From Limousia pullorum (GTDB lineage Bacteria > Bacillota > Clostridia > Oscillospirales > Acutalibacteraceae): a stretch of DNA of 18,809 bases. The DNA is taken from NCBI GenBank assembly GCA_018714545.1, contig DVNG01000086.1, positions 1-18,809 on the forward strand, written 5' to 3'. The position numbers and the translations under genes are program-made. Numbering within the stretch: the first letter of the stretch is position 1; each line of letters opens with the position of its first letter. The notes beneath the pieces are model-generated. The model searched no databases. It was given only the letters and a program-made list of their open reading frames with translations, and was not told the DNA's origin. Below, piece after piece: positions 14,998 through 18,809 of the stretch.

Positions 14998-16195
14998 TTG
15001 ATGAAACTCCTGCGAAATCAGCTACAGCCGGATTGTATGGTTCTCTCTTATCGCTCAATGGTGCAAGAGTTGGCTTTCCTGGCGGCTTTATGATAAATTG
15101 ACCTACCTTTTCTGCAAATTCTGTCTTGCCCATTAGCTTTTCAAGTTCGGTAAGTGATTTCGGCTTGAGATCGTATACAAGTGCTTTATCATAGCCGGCA
15201 GCCATTATTGCAGATAACGCAGCATCCTGATCAGACCAGGTTCTGTTACTGCGGCCGGCTACAGCCTTCCATCCTGATATTTCTCTACCCTTGAGAATTG
15301 CGGACAATGCATACTCTTCCAAGTCGCCGTACCATTTAACCAGTTCTTTGCCCTTGATTAGCAGTTCTCCTATTTCACTGTCAGTGAGTATTCCCTGCCC
15401 CTCTTTTGGCTCCTTGTTACCGTATTCCGGCACACAATTCTTAAAGTCCTCAAGAGCTGTAAATACATCTGCACGAGCTTTGCATTTGGCTCTGCCTCTG
15501 CAAAATTTACAGTGTTCTCCCGGATTAAATTCTCCAAAACCTGCATAAGCTCTTGCGGCTATCGGTTTTATACTCTCGCCCCACTCTTTAAGTTCATCAA
15601 CGGATATTGTTTCACTGCTAAGATCACTGCTTATTCTCGGCTGGTCTATATTCATACAAACTTTTTTGAGTGCGTTGCCATAAATTAGAGCGTATTTTTT
15701 CAGTGCCCCTAAAGCGTAAAGCCTCATTTGTGGATTACATTCTGCTGACACGGCAACACCTTTTCCGTGTTTATAATCAAAAATGGTAAGGGTATCGCCG
15801 CCAACCATAATGCAGTCACAAGTACCAAAACCGTGTGGGACGTAATCTGAAAAATCAACTCTCACCTCTGCCGAAACACACGGCATACTATCATACTCCA
15901 TCGCCTTTTCTGACAGATGTTCAATATACAAATCAGAGGTTTTATCCATTTCGGTTTGATATAATGGGTCCTTTTTAAGTTTATTGAAGCGAGTAGTAAA
16001 AGTTTTTGAGGTAATTCCTACACCAAACTTTTTTAAAACCTTTAATTCGCAGATGGCATGTGCCAGACGTCCTTCTTCTGCATAGTCTGATGTTGTTTCC
16101 GGAAACTGTTCTTCAAACCTTGGTGCTGCCGTACATTTAAGCCAGCGATGAGCAGCTGACGCCGACAACAGAGCGTGTTTTTCAGGTGTTGGCAT
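14990..16195 (-). CDS. DUF2800 protein, RecB/Cas4-type nuclease with likely Fe-S cluster
   Basis: A 401-residue phage recombination/replication protein of the DUF2800 family, a PD-(D/E)xK exonuclease relative. Nuclease motifs are EGRLAHAICE with His46, Glu110 in SAEVRVDF, GTCDCIMV with Asp127, TIFDYKHGKG with Asp140 and Lys142, and NPQMRLYALG with Gln156. Four cysteines are placed as in Cas4 and AddB: Cys21 in the N-terminal RWLKC and the cluster CKFCRGRAKC (229-238), which suggests a 4Fe-4S cluster locking the fold. AGAGGAGGTAA precedes ATG 16195. Standing before the ssDNA-binding-type protein and polymerase, it is the likely end-processing nuclease of the replication module. Confidence 0.92.
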   Translation of the reverse strand: MPTPEKHALLSASAAHRWLKCTAAPRFEEQFPETTSDYAEEGRLAHAICELKVLKKFGVGITSKTFTTRFNKLKKDPLYQTEMDKTSDLYIEHLSEKAMEYDSMPCVSAEVRVDFSDYVPHGFGTCDCIMVGGDTLTIFDYKHGKGVAVSAECNPQMRLYALGALKKYALIYGNALKKVCMNIDQPRISSDLSSETISVDELKEWGESIKPIAARAYAGFGEFNPGEHCKFCRGRAKCKARADVFTALEDFKNCVPEYGNKEPKEGQGILTDSEIGELLIKGKELVKWYGDLEEYALSAILKGREISGWKAVAGRSNRTWSDQDAALSAIMAAGYDKALVYDLKPKSLTELEKLMGKTEFAEKVGQFIIKPPGKPTLAPLSDKREPYNPAVADFAGVSSNG

Positions 16196-16210
16196 AAAAT
16201 TACCTCCTCT

Positions 16211-16648
16211 TTATATCTGTGCTCCCAGCGCTCTCAAATCCGTTGCGAATGCGCCATACTGCGCTGGGTTAAGAGCTGTGACAGACTCTACTCCGTATTT
16301 TGCAAGCAATCCACACAGTTCTCCCATACGGCCTGCATCTATAAGAGCTGTACCGGCTACTGCCAACATATCCATCGTATACTGTGGAGCTCCTGTAGGT
16401 ACTGTGTTTGCAGGAGTCTGAGCTGCTGGTGTCGGACTCGGCGCAGGCGGTGTAACCATGTTAGTTACCTGAGCCGGCGCAGATACTGGCGCTACAGGTG
16501 CAACCGAGTTATACTGCATTACGTTTTGTTCTGTCTGAACTGATTTATCCGGATTATCCAAAGAGGTTTTTCCGGCAAGTGCCGCAGCCAGGTTATTGAT
16601 TGCGTTTGCAAGTTCAGGTGCTGTGATGGTTATTTTTACTTCTGTCAT
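16211..16648 (-). CDS. Phage protein with Pro/Ala-rich linker (145 aa)
   Basis: A two-part protein of unknown function. Residues 1-30 (VKITITAPELANAINNLAAA) form a short amphipathic module, residues 48-88 are a flexible linker of Pro, Ala, Thr and Val, and residues 90-145 form a helical module ending YGAFATDLRALGAQI. Proteins with this head-linker-tail plan are common directly before DUF2800 genes in Firmicute phages, and the C-terminal part may be a scaffold or partner-binding piece. The linker makes the gene locally GC-rich. AAAGGAGAG precedes ATG 16648. No catalytic motif or membrane segment is visible. Confidence 0.8.
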   Translation of the reverse strand: MTEVKITITAPELANAINNLAAALAGKTSLDNPDKSVQTEQNVMQYNSVAPVAPVSAPAQVTNMVTPPAPSPTPAAQTPANTVPTGAPQYTMDMLAVAGTALIDAGRMGELCGLLAKYGVESVTALNPAQYGAFATDLRALGAQI

Positions 16649-16664
16649 GTCGATACTCTCCTTT

Positions 16665-16826
16665 TCAATTCTTTAATTTATTTGTTTCGTTTTTACCTAA
16701 TTGACTTTGTTTCCACTTTTCAAACTCTTCCATCTTTTTAGGATTTGTGTAAAATAACTGGACTGCTTCTAAAACTCCATCGCAAAAATAGTCCATTTTA
16801 TTTTCGCTCATATCCTTAAGATCCAT
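16665..16826 (-). CDS. 53-residue hypothetical protein
   Basis: A short charged protein beginning MDLKDMSENKMDYFCDG and ending in a Lys/Asn-rich tail. The middle is helical with aromatic residues (VLEAVQLFYTNPKKMEEFEKW). I do not recognise it. Its ATG lies two bases after the stop of the preceding small gene, and it ends 17 bases before the next ATG, so the tight packing supports a real gene. There is no strong ribosome site (only GGTGAAG at a distance), so re-initiation from the upstream gene is likely. Confidence 0.55.
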   Translation of the reverse strand: MDLKDMSENKMDYFCDGVLEAVQLFYTNPKKMEEFEKWKQSQLGKNETNKLKN

Positions 16827-16828
16827 TA

Positions 16829-16984
16829 TTATGTAGGCTTCACCAAATTAGGTTCACGCTTTGTACGTCTTTCATCAAAGTAGAAAACCACTTTATTTCC
16901 ATGAATTTCATACTTGTAAAAAAGGCCTAAGTTCCACATATCGAGCCTATCTGCTCTTTCCCTGGTCACCGTTATCTTTTTCAT
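16829..16984 (-). CDS. 51-residue basic hypothetical protein
   Basis: A small protein starting MKKITVTRERADRLDMW and ending in a Lys/Arg-rich strand-like part (FYFDERRTKREPNLVKPT). Composition is soluble and basic, possibly nucleic-acid binding, but no known fold is recognised. AAGGA is 11 bases upstream of ATG 16984. The first 38 bases overlap the end of the preceding membrane-protein gene in another frame, which is unusual even for phage and supports tight co-translation. Confidence 0.55.
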   Translation of the reverse strand: MKKITVTRERADRLDMWNLGLFYKYEIHGNKVVFYFDERRTKREPNLVKPT

Positions 16985-17105
16985 CTTCAATCACGTCCTT
17001 AATTGTAAAGATTATTAACGTCACAATAAACGTAACGGCGGCTACAACCACCGCATGGATATTGGACAGGATAAACACCGCTGTTAAAATCAAAAACGTT
17101 TTCAT
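16947..17105 (-). CDS. 52-residue small membrane protein
   Basis: Residues 4-34 are almost entirely hydrophobic (FLILTAVFILSN, then AVVVAAVTFIVTLIIF), predicting one long or two short membrane spans, followed by an acidic then polar C-terminus (DVIEDEKDNGDQGKSR). The ATG at 17105 follows the TGA of the previous gene by one base, and the end overlaps the next gene by 38 bases. Two adjacent small membrane proteins suggest a membrane-acting pair, for example in superinfection exclusion. That function is a guess. Confidence 0.6.
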   Translation of the reverse strand: MKTFLILTAVFILSNIHAVVVAAVTFIVTLIIFTIKDVIEDEKDNGDQGKSR

Positions 17106-17106
17106 T

Positions 17107-17286
17107 TCAGCGCTTTTTCTCCTTAACCGATATTTTTTGTGCTTTTATGTAGCACTTAACTGAGTCAACAATCAGCATTCCAAAAACAACAAAACTTGCT
17201 AAGCCGGCAAAAATCCTAATAGGCTCAATGACTATAACCAATACTGAAATTATTACACTTGTTAAGGCTGATTTTAATATTTTCAT
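17107..17286 (-). CDS. 59-residue small membrane protein with two predicted spans
   Basis: Starting MKILKSALTS, the protein has two hydrophobic segments (about 9-21 VIISVLVIVIE, and 24-42 IFAGLASFVVFGMLIVD) separated by a Pro-Ile-Arg turn, and a strongly basic C-terminal tail (KAQKISVKEKKR) that should stay in the cytoplasm. ATG 17286 has AAAAGGAGT at the right distance; a GTG/ATG further up at 17307 is less likely. Followed one base later by another membrane-protein gene. Not recognised by family. Confidence 0.65.
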   Translation of the reverse strand: MKILKSALTSVIISVLVIVIEPIRIFAGLASFVVFGMLIVDSVKCYIKAQKISVKEKKR

Positions 17287-17331
17287 ATTTACTCCTTTTC
17301 TCTTCAATGTTGTCCATAAAGAGAGCCTTTC

Positions 17332-17814
17332 TCAGGTATGTAAATTTTTAAGCATAGACACGATCATCTCATACCTTTCAGGTCTTGGAAATCGTTTTCC
17401 ACCCTTATACGAATTCAATACCCCACGTGAAACGCCGAGTATATCTGCCAGTTCCTTAACGGAACATCCAGTTTCCTGAAGTGCCTGTTCGATTCGAGAA
17501 GCGATATCGGAGGTATCAACCTTAGACGGCGCTTTGCATTCTACTGACATATCCCACCCGCCCTTGCTCAGCAGGCTTATAACCATTTTGAGTCTCTCAG
17601 ACTTGCAAGTCGCAACCAAGTATGCTGCAAGCAGGTAATCCTCAGAAGTCAGCGATTTAACAGCGCTCTGCATAACTGGTTGATCGGTCGGTTCTGTGTG
17701 ATTTTCCTCACTGATTACTTTGCTTTGCCTTTTGGCGTTTTCAACAGCTGTAATGAGCTGGTCTATCGCCTGTACAATCTCAAGTACCGAGGTTGATTTT
17801 TCTATATTGTTCAT
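17332..17814 (-). CDS. HTH (XRE-like) phage regulator, 160 aa
   Basis: An early-operon DNA-binding protein. The C-terminal 55 residues hold the helix-turn-helix: ALQETGCSVKELADILGVSR (111-130) followed by GVLNSYKGGKRFP, a recognition-helix pattern of the XRE type. The N-terminal 100 residues are helical (EIVQAIDQLITAVENAKR; SEDYLLAAYLVATCKSERLKMV) and likely mediate oligomerisation. AAAAGGAGTAATCACA precedes ATG 17814. Its place just after the excisionase-like gene fits a regulator of the early or replication operon. Confidence 0.8.
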   Translation of the reverse strand: MNNIEKSTSVLEIVQAIDQLITAVENAKRQSKVISEENHTEPTDQPVMQSAVKSLTSEDYLLAAYLVATCKSERLKMVISLLSKGGWDMSVECKAPSKVDTSDIASRIEQALQETGCSVKELADILGVSRGVLNSYKGGKRFPRPERYEMIVSMLKNLHT

Positions 17815-17875
17815 TGTGATTACTCCTTTTAAATAATCTTCAAAATATTTTTATTTCTGAACGGGGTTTGTTCCA

Positions 17876-18061
17876 TTACTTTTGTACTGTCAGGTTTTTG
17901 TTTTCGAACTCTATAAGATCCAATTCCCTGATGAGGTAACCCCTGCCAATTTTTACAGCACGAAGCTTTTTCACTTTTATCCACTCCAAAACCGTGATTA
18001 TTTTCACATAGTAGCGTTCAGCCACTTCCTTACAGGTATAAATTTTTTCCAAAAACAACAA
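17876..18061 (-). CDS. Excisionase-family HTH DNA-binding protein
   Basis: A 61-residue winged-helix/MerR-like protein of the excisionase (HTH_17) type. The pattern IYTCKEVAERYYV, then TVLEWIKVKKLRAVKIGRGY and LDLIEF covers the recognition helix, wing and terminal strand. It probably directs prophage excision or regulates early transcription. The start is odd: no ATG exists, only three TTG codons in GAGTTGTTGTTTTTGG at 18061, 18058 and 18052, and none has a good ribosome site. The 5' end lies opposite the repressor-tail fragment on the other strand, so the original start may have been lost in a rearrangement. Expression is therefore doubtful. Confidence 0.7.
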   Translation of the reverse strand: MLFLEKIYTCKEVAERYYVKIITVLEWIKVKKLRAVKIGRGYLIRELDLIEFENKNLTVQK

Positions 18062-18188
18062 CTCTAAAAAAAATCTGACAGAACAGGAAATCGCACTGTT
18101 AAGTATTTTTGAAAAACTGGATGTAATTAAGCAGGCACAGTTGCTTGCTTTCGCCGCAGATCTTGTAAAGCAGGAAAATTTGTTTTAA
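18042..18188 (+). pseudogene. Tail of a repressor-like protein without N-terminus
   Basis: The plus-strand frame ending TAA 18186-18188 reads NLTEQEIALLSIFEKL, then QAQLLAFAADLVKQENLF, which looks like the C-terminal helices of cI-type HTH regulators (LTE.E..LL..F..L pattern). There is no ATG, GTG or TTG start in the frame: a stop at 18039-18041 lies just upstream, followed by unrelated AAC-rich sequence. The DNA-binding half is missing. I read it as the remnant of a regulator whose N-terminal part was deleted, or replaced, at about 18050-18072, directly abutting the excisionase-like gene. Confidence 0.55.
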
Positions 18189-18267
18189 GTTATCATTCTG
18201 ACATAGATGTGCTTTATGCTCCTATCGCATACTAAAAGGCTTTATCTTTTGCCTCTCTTTCCACTGT

Positions 18268-18284
18268 GCCGGCAAGAAGCCGGC
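18268..18284. terminator. GC-rich hairpin after the 47-aa gene (uncertain terminator)
   Basis: GCCGGC at 18268-18273 and 18279-18284 with a 5-base AAGAA loop. It directly touches the stop codon of the 47-residue gene. Rightward it is followed only after several bases by a T-rich run; leftward no T-run follows. The stem is strong but the tail is wrong for a standard intrinsic terminator on either strand. Confidence 0.35.
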
Positions 18285-18428
18285 TCAGCTTGCTTTCTTT
18301 TCGTTTGGATCTTTTTCTCTTTCCTGAGCAAATACAAGAGCCTGCTGAATTGCAATAATGTATTTTTTATTTTCGCTATTGAGCTCTTTAAATTTGCTTA
18401 AAAAATTTTTTTCAGTAGATTTATCCAT
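18285..18428 (-). CDS. 47-residue first early protein (regulator-tail-like)
   Basis: This is the first gene after the leftward early promoter. It begins MDKSTEKNFLSKFKELN and continues with a helix ENKKYIIAIQQALVFAQE, ending in a charged KDPNEKKAS. The FLSKFKELN..NKKYI pattern resembles the C-terminal dimerisation tails of XRE regulators, here as a stand-alone peptide. It may work as a Cro-like or anti-repressor partner, but has no HTH of its own. The ribosome site AAAGGAGGATACATA before ATG 18428 is one of the best in the window, so translation is very likely. Confidence 0.75.
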   Translation of the reverse strand: MDKSTEKNFLSKFKELNSENKKYIIAIQQALVFAQEREKDPNEKKAS

Positions 18429-18447
18429 TATGTATCCTCCTTTCTCC

Positions 18448-18484
18448 ACTCTCTATGTAAGTATAATAACATAACATAGTGAGT
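18448..18484. promoter_or_regulatory. Inverted-repeat operator around the early leftward -10, plus a third half-site
   Basis: ACTCTCTATGT (18448-18458) and ACATAGTGAGT (18474-18484) are inverted copies with one mismatch in 11, spaced 15 bases, and bracket the -10 of the leftward promoter. GTGAGTGT, seen at 18479-18486, recurs as a direct copy at 18520-18527, 41 bases away, inside the spacer of the rightward promoter. Such multiple sites fit repression and autoregulation by the adjacent HTH repressor. Confidence 0.6.
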
Positions 18485-18491
18485 GTGTCAA
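18463..18491 (-). promoter_or_regulatory. Leftward early promoter
   Basis: On the minus strand the -35 is a perfect TTGACA (plus 18486-18491), the -10 is TATTAT (plus 18463-18468) preceded by TG in the extended position, and the spacer is exactly 17 bases. Transcription would start near 18456 and run into the 47-residue gene and the whole early/replication operon. Confidence 0.85.
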
Positions 18492-18512
18492 TACTATTTT
18501 CTTTCTTTTTAC

Positions 18513-18541
18513 TTGCTTTGTGAGTGTTTTTGTGATATTAT
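18513..18541 (+). promoter_or_regulatory. Rightward repressor promoter
   Basis: TTGCTT (18513-18518) and TATTAT (18536-18541) are 17 bases apart, with TG in the extended -10 position. It is weaker than the facing early promoter because the -35 is poor. It transcribes the HTH repressor that starts at 18571, whose ribosome site is AAGGGGGTG. Confidence 0.65.
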
Positions 18542-18570
18542 ATATTTACGGAAAGTAAGGGGGTGTATAT

Positions 18571-18809
18571 ATGACCATAAATCAGCGCATCAAAGAATTA
18601 AGACAATCTTTATGTCTATCCCAAGCAAAATTTGCAAAAGAAATTTCTATTTCAAATGGATATATTGCTGGCATAGAACTTGGAAATAGAAAAGTCAACG
18701 ACAGACTTGTTAAGCTTATTTCTGCAACTTTTAACGCAAATGAAGAGTGGCTAAAAACCGGAAATGGCGAAATGTTTAACAAACAACCTGATCAAGCATT
18801 TGATTTAGC
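18571..18809 (+). CDS. cI-type XRE-family phage repressor, N-terminal part (runs off window)
   Basis: The only intact plus-strand gene. The visible 79 residues hold a complete XRE helix-turn-helix: RIKELRQSLCLSQAKFAKEI (6-25) then SISNGYIAGIELGNRKV (26-42), followed by DRLVKLISATFNANEEWLKT and GNGEMF (65-70), the usual join to the C-terminal part. Clostridial phage repressors of this type (NEEWL.TG.GEMF) lack a LexA-like peptidase and end in helical tails, and the stray tail at 18042-18188 would fit that class. It faces the early operon across a divergent promoter region with inverted-repeat operators, as in a lysogeny switch. An integrase is probably to the right, outside the window. Confidence 0.92.
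   Translation, partial: MTINQRIKELRQSLCLSQAKFAKEISISNGYIAGIELGNRKVNDRLVKLISATFNANEEWLKTGNGEMFNKQPDQAFDL

Noticed and set aside
18233..18255. Weak hairpin AGGC/GCCT near 18236-18254
   Set aside because: Only four Watson-Crick GC-type pairs plus wobbles; not convincing as a terminator.

Overview
The window is most of the left-reading part of a temperate phage or prophage from a low-GC Firmicute, most likely a gut-type Clostridium relative. This rests on the strong GGAGG-type ribosome sites, AT-rich codon use, a terminase/portal/MuF head module and a clostridial-style DUF2800–DUF2815–PolA replication block. No tRNA, rRNA, CRISPR array or insertion sequence was seen, and no integrase, capsid, tail or lysis gene lies inside the window.

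Almost all genes read leftward (minus strand), so the map is best read from right to left. At 18571–18809 a cI-type HTH repressor starts on the plus strand and runs off the window. Facing it at 18429–18570 is a divergent promoter region with an 11-bp inverted-repeat operator. The leftward promoter feeds an early operon: a 47-residue protein, an excisionase-like HTH protein, a second HTH regulator, four tiny ORFs (two of them membrane proteins), a Pro/Ala-linker protein, a DUF2800 RecB/Cas4-type nuclease, an AT-rich orphan, a DUF2815 ssDNA-binding-type protein, a family A DNA polymerase and an AEP-like/VapE-type primase-helicase. After a cluster of short repeats at 9298–9445 (candidate origin or operator array) come a VRR-NUC nuclease, an SNF2 helicase, a 51-residue zinc ribbon, a 67-residue orphan and a sigma-region-4-like late regulator.

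A strong leftward promoter lies just downstream of that late regulator (6630–6658). It has two 9-bp repeats one helical turn apart abutting a weak -35, a dyad at the expected start and a 12-bp hairpin in the leader. It should drive the late genes: a DNA methyltransferase, small and large terminase, portal, and a MuF head protein whose C-terminus looks like an EndoU-type RNase toxin.

At the left edge the late operon stops abruptly. Twenty bases after the MuF gene the sequence becomes the C-terminal half of a cellular dihydroxyacetone kinase (DhaK), richer in G+C and lacking its N-terminal half. The scaffold, capsid, tail and lysis genes that should follow MuF are absent. Either the prophage suffered a deletion into dhaK, or the contig is chimeric. 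A second scar sits at 18042–18188, where the plus strand carries only the tail of a repressor-like protein, butting against the start of the excisionase-like gene.
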